Shown here one piece after another: positions 51,515 through 60,279 of a DNA stretch of 64,000 nucleotides. This DNA is from Leifsonia williamsii (lineage in GTDB: Bacteria > Actinomycetota > Actinomycetes > Actinomycetales > Microbacteriaceae): assembly GCF_030433685.1 (NCBI RefSeq), contig NZ_JAROCF010000001.1, forward strand, positions 1,674,001 through 1,738,000, written 5' to 3'. The translations under genes were made by a program, and so were the position numbers. The notes below the pieces were generated by a model. The model did no database searches and was not told the origin of the DNA. It saw only the letters and a list, made by a program, of their open reading frames with translations. Within the stretch, counting starts at the first letter, position 1, and every line of letters starts with the position of its first letter.

Positions 51515-52699
51515 GTCGAGCGCCGGCTCCTGCACGCCGGAGCGTGCGGCGAACACGCGCGTGACCAGGTCGCCGACGCGCTTCGACAGCGTGTGCGCCC
51601 GCTTCTCCACCAGCGTGTAGAACAGCGGCGCGACGACGAGCGCGAGCACCACGGACACCGCGGCGACGACCGGCAGCGGCAGCCCGCGCAGCAGGTAGCT
51701 CATCGTGAGGATGATCGGCACGTGCACGAGGTACAGGCTGAACGAGACCTTGCCGGCCCACGCGAACGGCTGCCGCGACAGCAGGTTCGACAACGGCGCC
51801 CACTCCAGGCACACCAGGACGATGCCGAGCGCGGCCACCGGCTGGAAGCCCGCCAGGACCACCCGGAACGGCTGGTACGCGGTGGGGAACAGCCATGGGC
51901 CGATCAGCAGCAGGAGGGACACCACGAGCACCGCGATCCACAGCAGCCACCCGGCGCGCCAGCCGTTGATGCGCTCGCCGAGGCCGTGGATGCGCCCGAG
52001 CAGCACCGCTGCCAGCGCGCCGACGAAGAACGCGGGGAGGTAGTGGAAGCCGCCCGCCACCGCGTTCAGGCCGATCGCGACCGAGGCCACGGCGGCGGCG
52101 AGGCCCAGCGGCCACCAGCGCTTCAGCAGGAGCGCGAGGCCGATGAACAGCGGCAGCGTCACCGAGAAGATCATCTCGTAGTACAGCGACCACAACGGGT
52201 TGTTGAGCCCGAAGTCGAACACGGTCGGATCGAGCACGGACATGAACCGCTCGAACGTCACCGGGTTCACGCTCGTGGAGGCGACCCAGGCGCTCACCGC
52301 GAGCCGCGGGATCTGTGGGACCAGGAGGGCCAGAGCGGTCGCGAACAGGATGGACGCGACCACCGGCAGGCCGATGCGCACCAGCCGGCGCGGGAAGTAC
52401 GCCATCCAATCGAACGGCCGGGGTCGCAGCACCGGCAGCGTGAGCACGAGGCCGCTCAGCACGAAGAACACCATGACCGCCTCCGGGCCCGCGGTGAACA
52501 GCTTCAGCGGCGTGTAGCTCAGCCACCACGACACCGAGCCCGCGTGCGGCGTCGGCCCGCTGCCCCAGATGTAGGTGGAGGCGATCGGGGCGTAGAGCAG
52601 CGAGACGTGGTGCGCCAGCACCACGAGGGCGGCGACGCCGCGCACCCCGTCGAGCGAGGTGAGGCGGCCGGTGGGGCGCAGGAGGGCGGGAGAGGTCAT
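51503..52699 (-). CDS. Acyltransferase family 3 (OafA/YrhL type), second paralogue
   Basis: A 398-aa membrane acyltransferase. LTSLDGVRGVAALVVLAHHV (His pair), FFVLSGLVLTLPVLRPRPFD and YFPRRLVRIGLPVVAS align clearly with the same places in the paralogue at 49656-50963; WWLSYTPLKLFTAGPEAVMV also has a counterpart there. About ten membrane helices. It points the opposite way, with the DUF488 gene between them. A likely modifier of the surface polysaccharide made by the neighbouring genes. Confidence 0.9.
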   Translation of the reverse strand: MTSPALLRPTGRLTSLDGVRGVAALVVLAHHVSLLYAPIASTYIWGSGPTPHAGSVSWWLSYTPLKLFTAGPEAVMVFFVLSGLVLTLPVLRPRPFDWMAYFPRRLVRIGLPVVASILFATALALLVPQIPRLAVSAWVASTSVNPVTFERFMSVLDPTVFDFGLNNPLWSLYYEMIFSVTLPLFIGLALLLKRWWPLGLAAAVASVAIGLNAVAGGFHYLPAFFVGALAAVLLGRIHGLGERINGWRAGWLLWIAVLVVSLLLLIGPWLFPTAYQPFRVVLAGFQPVAALGIVLVCLEWAPLSNLLSRQPFAWAGKVSFSLYLVHVPIILTMSYLLRGLPLPVVAAVSVVLALVVAPLFYTLVEKRAHTLSKRVGDLVTRVFAARSGVQEPALDRQP

Positions 52700-52762
52700 G
52701 AGAGCGCGTGGGAGGTCGTCGGACGGATGGAGGTCGGTGTGGGTCGGTGTCGGTAGCGGTGG

Positions 52763-53914
52763 TCAGAGATCGGCGTGCAGCTGCCAGACCCGCTCGGCCG
52801 AGTCCCGCCACGAGAACGCGCGGGCGCGGTCGGCGGCGAGGACGCTGAGCCGGGTACGCAGCTCCGAATCGTCGAGCACGCGTCCGATCGCGGCGGCCAG
52901 GCGCTCGGTGTAGCCCTCGTCGTCCGCCGGCTCGGAGTCGCTCGGTCGCGGAACCACGAGCGAGGCGCCCGCAGCCACCTCCACCAGCGCGGGGTCGTCG
53001 GAGTGGATGACCGGGAGGCCGAACTTGAACGCCTCGACGATCGGCAGGCCGAACCCCTCGACGAGGCTCGGGAAGACGAACAGCGTCGCCCGGTCGAGCA
53101 CGACCGCGAGATCGGCGTCGTCGAGCTGGCCGAGAGCGCGCACCCGGTCTTCGGGGAGCCCGGTGGCCGCGGCGACGCCGGTCGCGCTCCCGTCGCCGTA
53201 GCGGTCGGGCCCGGCGATGAGCAGCGGGATCCCGTGCACCTCCGGGCGGGCCATCGCCCGGATCAACGGCGCCAGCCCCTTGCGCGGCATGATCGAGCCG
53301 AGCGTGAGCGCGTACTCCTCGGGCAGCTCGAGCCGTTCGGCGCGCTCGTCCGCGTCGGGCGGCAGGCGCAGCGCGGTGGCGGGGGCGCCGCCGATGACGC
53401 GGATGCGGTCGCCGAAGTCGAGCACCTCCGAGAGCCGGTCGGCGACCGCGTGGGTCGGCACGACCACGGCGTCGGCGTGCTTGCGGGCGCGCTTGGCCAT
53501 GGACTTCGTCCACAGGGCGACCGGGGTGCCGAGGCTCTCCGGGTGGCTCCAGGCGATGGTGTCGTGGAGGGTGACCGCGTACTGGTCGCCCTCGGCGCGG
53601 TCGTGCTTGCGCAGCGGGGCGAGCAGGGTCGGCGAGTGGACCATGCCGCGGAGGCCGCCCAGCGCCAGGCCGGACTGCCATGCGACCATGAGCTCCCGCC
53701 GGGCCACCGGCAGGCGGTGCAGCGCCGACAGGCCGGGAAGGCGGCCGTGCAGCTCCGCGAGCTGGTCGTCGGAGACGTTGGAGACGTAGCCCTGGACCTC
53801 GCAGCCCGGGGGAGCGGTCGCGATCAGCTGTCGGGTGAGCTCCTCGGTGTAGCGGCGGTGGCCGCCGGGAGCGTCGCCGATCAGCTCATCGACCACCACT
53901 CTGAGCGTTGTCAT
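52763..53914 (-). CDS. Glycosyltransferase family 4 (family 1 C-terminal domain)
   Basis: A 383-aa GT-B protein. N-terminal RVVVDELIGDAPGGHRRYTE and central YALTLGSIMPRKGLAPLIRA; the donor-side domain has FVFPSLVEGFGLPIVEAFKF with the EX7E pair. It would add a sugar to a polyprenyl-linked or nascent polysaccharide; overlap with rfbD by 29 bases suggests dTDP-rhamnose as donor, but this is inference. Confidence 0.87.
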   Translation of the reverse strand: MTTLRVVVDELIGDAPGGHRRYTEELTRQLIATAPPGCEVQGYVSNVSDDQLAELHGRLPGLSALHRLPVARRELMVAWQSGLALGGLRGMVHSPTLLAPLRKHDRAEGDQYAVTLHDTIAWSHPESLGTPVALWTKSMAKRARKHADAVVVPTHAVADRLSEVLDFGDRIRVIGGAPATALRLPPDADERAERLELPEEYALTLGSIMPRKGLAPLIRAMARPEVHGIPLLIAGPDRYGDGSATGVAAATGLPEDRVRALGQLDDADLAVVLDRATLFVFPSLVEGFGLPIVEAFKFGLPVIHSDDPALVEVAAGASLVVPRPSDSEPADDEGYTERLAAAIGRVLDDSELRTRLSVLAADRARAFSWRDSAERVWQLHADL

Positions 53915-54764
53915 CCGTCTCCAATACTCCGTGTCGCGCCGCGTCGGCGAGTGCGTCCTGCCATGCCCGCATGGGCTCGAGCCCGGCGGACGCCCAGGCC
54001 CCGTGACCGAGCACCGAGTACGACGGCCGCTTGGCGGGCCGGACGAACGAGGAGCTGTCGGTCGGCGTGACCCTATCAGGGTCTAATCCGGCCTGGCTGA
54101 AGACGGCCTTGGCGAACTCGAACCAGCTGGCCGTGCCGGAGTTGGTGCCGTGATAGATGCCGGCGGGCGCCTCGGCGTCGAGCAGCTTGACGAGCTGGGC
54201 CGCGAGGTCGCCGGTCCAGGTGGGCTGGCCGACCTGGTCGGCGACGACGCTCACGGTCTCGTGGCTGCCGGCGAGCTTCACCATCGTCTTGGCGAAATTG
54301 GGGCCTCCGGCGCCGTACAGCCACGCGGTGCGCACGACGTAGGTGCCGTCGGGATGGGCGGCCAGCGCGAGCTCCTCGCCCGCGGCCTTGGTGCGTCCGT
54401 AGGCGTTCAGCGGGTCACGCGGGGTCTCCTCGGCGTAGGGCTCGCTCGCCTCGCCGTCGAACACGTAGTCGGTCGAGATCGTCACGAACCGTGCGCCGTG
54501 CTGCGCGGCCGCGACGGCGAGGTTCTCGGTGCCGAGCGCGTTGATCGCGTACGCCTGCTCTTCGTGCGTCTCGGCGTCGTCGACCTTGGTGTACGCGGAG
54601 GCGTTGATCACCACGTCGTGCCCGGCGACCGCCGCGATCACGGCGTCGCGGTCGGTCACGTCGAGCTCGGCGCGCGAGAGGGCGGTCACGTCACGGCCGG
54701 CCAGCGCCTTCTGGAGGTCCTGGCCGAGCATGCCGGCAGCGCCGGCGATGAGGTAGCGCGTCAT
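53886..54764 (-). CDS. rfbD: dTDP-4-dehydrorhamnose reductase
   Basis: A 292-aa short-chain dehydrogenase (RmlD). YLIAGAAGMLGQDLQKALAG is the NAD(P)H loop; STDYVFDGEASEPYAEETPR, followed by a YGRTKAAGE segment with the catalytic Tyr and Lys, is diagnostic. It catalyses the last step of dTDP-L-rhamnose synthesis. It lies 16 bases downstream of rfbB and overlaps the glycosyltransferase. Confidence 0.95.
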   Translation of the reverse strand: MTRYLIAGAAGMLGQDLQKALAGRDVTALSRAELDVTDRDAVIAAVAGHDVVINASAYTKVDDAETHEEQAYAINALGTENLAVAAAQHGARFVTISTDYVFDGEASEPYAEETPRDPLNAYGRTKAAGEELALAAHPDGTYVVRTAWLYGAGGPNFAKTMVKLAGSHETVSVVADQVGQPTWTGDLAAQLVKLLDAEAPAGIYHGTNSGTASWFEFAKAVFSQAGLDPDRVTPTDSSSFVRPAKRPSYSVLGHGAWASAGLEPMRAWQDALADAARHGVLETDDNAQSGGR

Positions 54765-54780
54765 GGTCGCGTCGCCCCGC

Positions 54781-55770
54781 TCAGTTGTCGAGCGCGGCAC
54801 GGGCCTTCAGCGGCTCCCACCAGTCGCGGTTGTCGCGGTACCACTGCACGACGTCGGCCAGACCCTGCTGGAACGGCACCTGCGGCTCGTAGCCCAGCTC
54901 GCTCTGGATCTTGGAGATGTCGACCGAGTAGCGCAGGTCGTGGCCGAGCCGGTCGGCGACGCGGTCGACGTACGACCAGTCCTTGCCGGTGGCGTCGAGC
55001 AGCAGCTGGGTGAGCTCCTTGTTGGTCAGCTCGGTGCCGCCGCCGATGTTGTAGACCTCGCCGGCGCGGCCGTTCACGAGCACCATCGCGATGCCGCGGG
55101 TGTGGTCGTCGACGTGCAGCCAGTCGCGGATGTTGTTTCCCTCGCCGTACAGCGGCACGTGCTTGTCGTCGATGAGGTTCGTGACGAACAGCGGGATGAC
55201 CTTCTCGGGGAAGTGGTACGGCCCGTAGTTGTTCGAGCAGCGCGTGATCGACAGGTTGAGGCCGTGGGTGCGGAAGTAGCTGCGGGCGAGGAGGTCGCTG
55301 CCGGCCTTCGACGCCGAGTACGGCGAGTTCGGCTCGAGCGGGCGGTCCTCGGCCCACGAGCCCTCGGCGATGGAGCCGTAGACCTCGTCGGTGGAGACGT
55401 GGACGAAGCGCTTGATGTCGTTGCGCAGCGCGGCGTCGAGCAGCTGCTGCGTGCCGAGCACGTTGGTCTCGACGAAGATCGACGCGTCGCGGACGGAGCG
55501 GTCGACGTGCGACTCGGCGGCGAAGTGGACCACGGCGTCGACGCTCGGGAACAGCTCGTCGAGCAGGCCGCCGTCGCGGATGTCGCCCTTCACGAAGGTG
55601 TAGCGCGGTGAGTCGGCGACCGGCGCGAGGTTGGCGAGGTTGCCCGAGTAGGTCAGCGCGTCGAGCACGACGACCTCTGCGCCTTCGAGACCGGGGTACG
55701 CGTCCTGCAGGGTGCGGCGGACGAAGTTGGAGCCGATGAACCCGGCGCCGCCGGTGACGAGAATCTTCAT
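54781..55770 (-). CDS. rfbB: dTDP-glucose 4,6-dehydratase
   Basis: A 329-aa extended short-chain dehydrogenase (RmlB). ILVTGGAGFIGSNFVRRTLQ (NAD loop), HFAAESHVDRSVRDAS, HVSTDEVYGSI and YSASKAGSDLLARSYFRTHG (catalytic Tyr and Lys) are present, as is the CSNNYGPYHFPEKVIP segment. It converts dTDP-glucose to the 4-keto-6-deoxy sugar. It is divergent from rfbC, with a 73-base shared promoter region. Confidence 0.96.
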   Translation of the reverse strand: MKILVTGGAGFIGSNFVRRTLQDAYPGLEGAEVVVLDALTYSGNLANLAPVADSPRYTFVKGDIRDGGLLDELFPSVDAVVHFAAESHVDRSVRDASIFVETNVLGTQQLLDAALRNDIKRFVHVSTDEVYGSIAEGSWAEDRPLEPNSPYSASKAGSDLLARSYFRTHGLNLSITRCSNNYGPYHFPEKVIPLFVTNLIDDKHVPLYGEGNNIRDWLHVDDHTRGIAMVLVNGRAGEVYNIGGGTELTNKELTQLLLDATGKDWSYVDRVADRLGHDLRYSVDISKIQSELGYEPQVPFQQGLADVVQWYRDNRDWWEPLKARAALDN

Positions 55771-55831
55771 GGAGGTATGGGTGCTTTCTGTCGATGGACC
55801 GCCGACGAGTCTACCGTGAAGGCCTCATTGG

Positions 55832-55843
55832 TAGACTCCCGGG
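55832..55843 (+). promoter_or_regulatory. Leaderless-type -10 box of rfbC-rfbA
   Basis: TAGACT (55832-55837), then CCCGGG and the GTG start at 55844. No Shine-Dalgarno precedes the GTG. Confidence 0.5.
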
Positions 55844-56449
55844 GTGCAGATCCGAGAACTTTCGATCCCCGACGCCTACGAGGTCACCCCCAAGCAGCAC
55901 GCGGACGACCGCGGCCTGTTCACCGAGTGGTACCGCTTCGACCGGCTGGAGGAGGCGGTGGGCCACCGGCTCGACCTCCGTCAGGGCAACCTCTCGGTGT
56001 CGCGGCGCGGCTCCGTGCGCGGCATCCACTTCGCCGACATCCCGCCGAGCCAGGCCAAGTACGTCATGGCCCCGTACGGCGCCGTGCTCGACTTCGTGAT
56101 CGACATCCGCGTCGGCTCGCCGACCTTCGGCCAGTGGGACAGCGTGCTGCTCGACGACAAGGACCGTCGCGCGATCTACGTCGCCGAGGGCCTCGGCCAC
56201 TGCTTCGTGGCGCTGACCGACGACGCGACGGTCAGCTACCTCGTGACGGACACCTACAACCCGACCCGCGAGCACGGCATCAACCCGCTCGACGCCGACA
56301 TCGCGCTGGAGTTCCCCGTGTCGGCCGACGAGCTGCTCCTCTCGCCCAAGGACACGGACGCCCCCGGGCTCGCGCAGGCGCGCGACGAGGGCCTCCTGCC
56401 GACCTGGGAGGCGGCGCGCGCCTTCTACGCCTCGCTCGACGACAAGTAA
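55844..56449 (+). CDS. rfbC: dTDP-4-dehydrorhamnose 3,5-epimerase
   Basis: A 201-aa cupin enzyme (RmlC). Conserved pieces are DDRGLFTEWYRFD, NLSVSRRGSVRGIHF (catalytic-site His), YVMAPYGAVLDFVIDIRVGS and EGLGHCFVALTDDATVSYLV. It epimerises the keto sugar made by RfbB. GTG start chosen from the -10 box 6 bases upstream. It is followed after 15 bases by rfbA. Confidence 0.95.
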   Translation: MQIRELSIPDAYEVTPKQHADDRGLFTEWYRFDRLEEAVGHRLDLRQGNLSVSRRGSVRGIHFADIPPSQAKYVMAPYGAVLDFVIDIRVGSPTFGQWDSVLLDDKDRRAIYVAEGLGHCFVALTDDATVSYLVTDTYNPTREHGINPLDADIALEFPVSADELLLSPKDTDAPGLAQARDEGLLPTWEAARAFYASLDDK

Positions 56450-56464
56450 GGAACGACTCTCCCC

Positions 56465-57331
56465 ATGCGCGGAATCATCCTGGCCGGCGGATCCGGCACC
56501 CGGCTGTGGCCCATCACCAAGGGCATCTCGAAGCAGCTCATGCCGATCTACGACAAGCCGATGATCTACTACCCGCTGTCGACGCTGATGATGGCCGGGA
56601 TCGACGAGATCCTCATCATCACGACGCCGGAGTACAACGATCAGTTCCGCGCGCTGCTCGGCGACGGCTCCCACCTCGGCATCCGGATCGAGTACGCGGT
56701 GCAGCCGTCGCCCGACGGGCTGGCGCAGGCGTTCATCATCGGCGAGGAGTTCATCGGCGACGAGTCGGTCGCGCTGGTGCTGGGCGACAACATCTTCCAC
56801 GGCACCGGGCTCGGCTCGAACCTGCGCACCCACACGGACGTGGACGGCGCGGTGATCTTCGCCTATCAGGTGAGCAACCCGAAGGCCTACGGCGTCGTCG
56901 AGTTCGACGACGATTTCAAGGCCATCTCCATCGAGGAGAAGCCTGCGCAGCCGAAGAGCAAGTACGCCGTCCCCGGCCTCTACTTCTACGACAACAGCGT
57001 GGTGCAGATCGCCAAGACCATCGAGCCCAGCGCCCGTGGCGAGCTGGAGATCTCCACGGTCAACGAGCGCTACCTGGAGGCGGGCACGCTGCAGGTCCAG
57101 GTGCTCGACCGCGGCACCGCCTGGCTCGACACCGGGACGTTCGAGTCGATGATGCAGGCGTCGGAGTACGTGCGCGTCATCGAGGACCGGCAGGGCTTCA
57201 AGGTCGGCTGCATCGAGGAGATCGCGTGGCGGGCCGGCTGGATCGACGACGCGCGGCTCGCGGAGCTCGCGGCGCCGCTGGTCAAGAGCGGCTACGGCAC
57301 CTACCTGAACCACCTGCTCGAGCAGGAGTGA
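56465..57331 (+). CDS. rfbA: Glucose-1-phosphate thymidylyltransferase
   Basis: A 288-aa RmlA enzyme that makes dTDP-glucose. [20 protein letters not shown] is the nucleotide loop, [19 protein letters not shown] the substrate segment, and [13 protein letters not shown] the metal-site motif. The C-terminal helix region [18 protein letters not shown] is normal. It completes a full four-gene dTDP-rhamnose set within 3.5 kb. Confidence 0.96.
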   Translation: MRGIILAGGSGTRLWPITKGISKQLMPIYDKPMIYYPLSTLMMAGIDEILIITTPEYNDQFRALLGDGSHLGIRIEYAVQPSPDGLAQAFIIGEEFIGDESVALVLGDNIFHGTGLGSNLRTHTDVDGAVIFAYQVSNPKAYGVVEFDDDFKAISIEEKPAQPKSKYAVPGLYFYDNSVVQIAKTIEPSARGELEISTVNERYLEAGTLQVQVLDRGTAWLDTGTFESMMQASEYVRVIEDRQGFKVGCIEEIAWRAGWIDDARLAELAAPLVKSGYGTYLNHLLEQE

Positions 57332-57377
57332 TCGACCGGGCCGGGGCCAAATACCTGTAATGCATGTATCGGCTCAG

Positions 57378-57390
57378 TAGGCTCGATCGT
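57378..57390 (+). promoter_or_regulatory. Leaderless-type -10 box of the CWB2 gene
   Basis: TAGGCT (57378-57383), then 7 bases to a GTG at 57391. This argues against the in-frame ATG at 57364, which lies upstream of the box. Confidence 0.45.
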
Positions 57391-59454
57391 GTGTTGACGC
57401 TCCGGACCCGTTCGCGCCTCGGCGCCGCACTCCTGACGATCGCCGCGCTGGTGCTCGCCGGCGGTCTCGCCGTGAAGCCGGAGGTTGCCGTTGCGGCGTC
57501 CGCCGCGGACTTCGAGCCCGGCTACATCATCAGCGACGCCAACTTCTACAACGGCTCGGCGCTGACGGCCGCCTCCATCCAGTCGTTCCTCAACGCCAAG
57601 GTGGCGACGTGCAGGGCCGGGTACACCTGCCTCAAGGACTACCGGCAGACGACGACCAACCGCGCCGCCGACGCCATGTGCGCCGCATACACCGGCGCGG
57701 CGAACGAGACGGCGGCGACCATCATCGCCAAGGTGGGCTCGGCCTGCGGGATCAGCCAGAAGGTGCTGCTCGTGCTGCTGCAGAAGGAGCAGGGGCTGGT
57801 GACCGACACCTGGCCCACCACCGGGCAGTACCAGAAGGCGACCGGCTTCGCCTGCCCGGACACCGCCGCCTGCGACCCGTCGACCCTCGGGTTCTACAAC
57901 CAGGTGTACAAGGCCGCCTGGCAGTTCAAGCGCTACGGCAACCCGCCCGGCACCTCCCAGAGCTTCACCTGGATCCCGGTCGGCAAGGTCAGCGCGATCA
58001 TGTGGAACGAGCCCAAGACCGGCTGCGGGGCGGGGAACGTGCTGGTTCAGAACAAGGCGACCGCTGCGCTGTACTACTACACGCCCTACCAGCCGAATGC
58101 CGCCGCGCTCGCCAACCTCTACGGCACCGGCGACGCCTGCTCGGCGTACGGGAACCGGAACTTCTGGGCGTTCTACTCCGACTGGTTCGGCTCGCCGACG
58201 AGCAACTCCGCGCCGATCGGGAACTACGAGTCGGCGACGCTGAGCACCACCGCCTTCACCGTCTCGGGCTGGACGATCGACCCGAGCCTGGTGAACGCCT
58301 CCATCAACGTCCAGATCAGCTGGAACACCCCGTCGGGGACCTCGACCACGACGGTCGCGGCCAACAGGAGCCGGCCCGACGTGGGCAACGCCTACCCGAA
58401 CGCCGGAGCCGCGCACGGCTTCACCGCCAGCGTCCCGCTGAAGGGCGACGGGCAGTACTCGGCCTGCATCACCGCGATCGCCATCGCCGGCAACCCGTCG
58501 GGCAACACGTCGCTCGGCTGCAAGACGCTGCTCCACTCGTCCGCCCTCAACGGGTCGCCGACGAGCAGCCGCGTGCAAGGCGCCGACCGGTTCGACACGT
58601 CGGTGGCCGTCTCGAAGGCGGCGTACCCGACCGCGGGCGTCGCCGCGGTCTACATCGCCTCCGGCGTCGTCTTCGCCGACGCGATCGCCGCAGGGCCGGC
58701 GGCCGCGAAGGAGAAGGGGCCGCTGCTGCTCACGCTGCCCACCGGCATCCCGGCGAGCGTGACGGCCGAGATCAAACGGCTGAAGCCGCAGAAGATCGTC
58801 ATCGTCGGCGGAACCAGCGCCATCTCGGCGAATGTGCAGAAGACGCTCGCCGGCATCCAGAAGAACGTCGTCCGCATCGCCGGGGCCGACCGGTTCGACA
58901 CGTCACGGAAGCTGGCCCGCTACGCGTTCCCGACGGCGGTCAGCGCCTCCTTCGCCTCGGGGTTGAGCTTCCCGGACGCGCTGTCGGCCGCGTCGGCATC
59001 CGGCGTGAAGGGGCGGCCCGTGGTCCTCGTGACAGGGTGGGGCGCTCCGGATGCGGCGACGGCGTCGTTCATCCGCACGGCGAAGCTGAGCGCGGCGCTT
59101 GTAGTCGGCGGCGCCTCCGCGATCGCGCCGTCGTTCGACAAGTCCCTCAAGGACTCCGGCATCACGGTCACGCGTATCGGCGGCTCCGACCGATTCGAGA
59201 CCGGCCACCTCGTCAACTCGAACCAGTTCACGACGGCCTCGACCGCGTACGTCGCCTCGGGCATCGACTTCCCCGACGCGCTCTCCGGCTCGGTGCTGGC
59301 AGCGAAGAACAAGGCGCCGCTGTTCGTCGCGCCGTCGTGGTGCCTGCCGCGTTCGGTGGGCAACGACATCGCCCGGATGAAGGTGTCGAAGGTCGTCCTC
59401 ATCGGCGGCCCAGCGTCGCTCACGCCCGACGTGGCGGCCTTCCGCCCCTGCTGA
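57391..59454 (+). CDS. Secreted cell-wall protein with three CWB2 repeats
   Basis: A 687-aa exported protein. A signal peptide (LTLRTRSRLGAALLTIAALV) is followed by a domain with ISQKVLLVLLQKEQGLVTDT and TGFACPDTAACDPSTLGFYN, which has the feel of a lytic-transglycosylase-like fold and includes several cysteines. The middle (about 285-380) is a beta domain starting VSGWTIDPSLVNASINVQIS. The C-terminal 300 residues hold three PF04122-type cell-wall-binding repeats beginning GADRFDTSVAVSKAAYPTAG, GADRFDTSRKLARYAFPTAV and GSDRFETGHLVNSNQFTTAS. CWB2 domains bind anionic wall polymer, so the product of the surrounding genes may be its anchor. Confidence 0.85.
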   Translation: MLTLRTRSRLGAALLTIAALVLAGGLAVKPEVAVAASAADFEPGYIISDANFYNGSALTAASIQSFLNAKVATCRAGYTCLKDYRQTTTNRAADAMCAAYTGAANETAATIIAKVGSACGISQKVLLVLLQKEQGLVTDTWPTTGQYQKATGFACPDTAACDPSTLGFYNQVYKAAWQFKRYGNPPGTSQSFTWIPVGKVSAIMWNEPKTGCGAGNVLVQNKATAALYYYTPYQPNAAALANLYGTGDACSAYGNRNFWAFYSDWFGSPTSNSAPIGNYESATLSTTAFTVSGWTIDPSLVNASINVQISWNTPSGTSTTTVAANRSRPDVGNAYPNAGAAHGFTASVPLKGDGQYSACITAIAIAGNPSGNTSLGCKTLLHSSALNGSPTSSRVQGADRFDTSVAVSKAAYPTAGVAAVYIASGVVFADAIAAGPAAAKEKGPLLLTLPTGIPASVTAEIKRLKPQKIVIVGGTSAISANVQKTLAGIQKNVVRIAGADRFDTSRKLARYAFPTAVSASFASGLSFPDALSAASASGVKGRPVVLVTGWGAPDAATASFIRTAKLSAALVVGGASAIAPSFDKSLKDSGITVTRIGGSDRFETGHLVNSNQFTTASTAYVASGIDFPDALSGSVLAAKNKAPLFVAPSWCLPRSVGNDIARMKVSKVVLIGGPASLTPDVAAFRPC

Positions 59455-59469
59455 CGCCGCGGCTGCGGG

Positions 59470-60279
59470 TCAGGCGGAGGCGTCGTCGAGCTGCAGGTAG
59501 CGGTAGAACTCGGCCTTGCGCTCGGCGAGGGTGTGGTGCTGGTTGGTCTCTTCGAGGACGAACTCGATGGGGGTGTCGACCTTGCGCAGCACCCAGCCGC
59601 GCTTGCGGGCGTACCCGCACATCCAGATGTCCTCGAGGAACGCGAAGTAGCGCGGCAGCTCGGTGAAGAAGGCGAGGTCGGCGACGATGTCGATGTCGCA
59701 CGCGCAGCCCCCCGTGCCCACATAGCTGACCCGGTCGCCGGGCTCTGCGGGGGTGCGTGCCCAGTAGTCGCCCTGCATCGTCCACGCCCAGTAGCCGGCG
59801 ATGGTGCGCGGGCCGGAGGCGGCGAGCAGGTCGGTGAGGAGGTGGTCGCTGACGTCCTGGTCGTCGTCGAGCATGACGAACGGGCCGCGGTAGCCGCTCA
59901 GCCACAGCCTCCGCGCGACGAAGAACCGCCCGAGGCCGCCGACGTTCTCGCGGCTGCTGATCAGCGTGACCTCGGCGAGGGCGCCGTGCGCCCGGTAGGC
60001 GGCGATCCGCTCGCGGTACCAGGCGTCGTCCGAGGGCCGGTTGTTCCAGAGGAACAGCCGGACGCGCGGGCCCTGCTGCGCGTCGAGCTGGGTGAGCACG
60101 GCGTCGATGCGCTCGCGCCGGTTCCAGAGGCACATGACGACCGCGAGCTCGCCCGGCTCCCCGTGCCGCAGCAGCGTGCGCGACGCGAACCGCCCGGCGC
60201 GATACTGCCGCATGGCGACGCGCCAGCGGACCGCGGAGACCGCACGGCGGACGAACGCCACCGGGCCGGAGGAGGTCAT
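59470..60279 (-). CDS. Glycosyltransferase, GT2-like fold
   Basis: A 269-aa protein. VVMCLWNRRERIDAVLTQLD opens a GT-A type domain, GPFVMLDDDQDVSDHLLTDL carries the acidic DDD motif that binds the nucleotide-sugar metal, and ACDIDIVADLAFFTELPRYF plus FLEDIWMCGYARKRGW (the ED motif) follow. Acceptor and donor unknown. The ATG overlaps the stop of the upstream glycosyltransferase (ATGA). It is the last gene of the wzm-wzt operon. Confidence 0.82.
   Translation of the reverse strand: MTSSGPVAFVRRAVSAVRWRVAMRQYRAGRFASRTLLRHGEPGELAVVMCLWNRRERIDAVLTQLDAQQGPRVRLFLWNNRPSDDAWYRERIAAYRAHGALAEVTLISSRENVGGLGRFFVARRLWLSGYRGPFVMLDDDQDVSDHLLTDLLAASGPRTIAGYWAWTMQGDYWARTPAEPGDRVSYVGTGGCACDIDIVADLAFFTELPRYFAFLEDIWMCGYARKRGWVLRKVDTPIEFVLEETNQHHTLAERKAEFYRYLQLDDASA

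Noticed and set aside
57364..57366. ATG as start of the CWB2 protein
   Set aside because: A -10 box (57378-57383) lies downstream of it and 7 bases before a GTG that gives a cleaner signal peptide.
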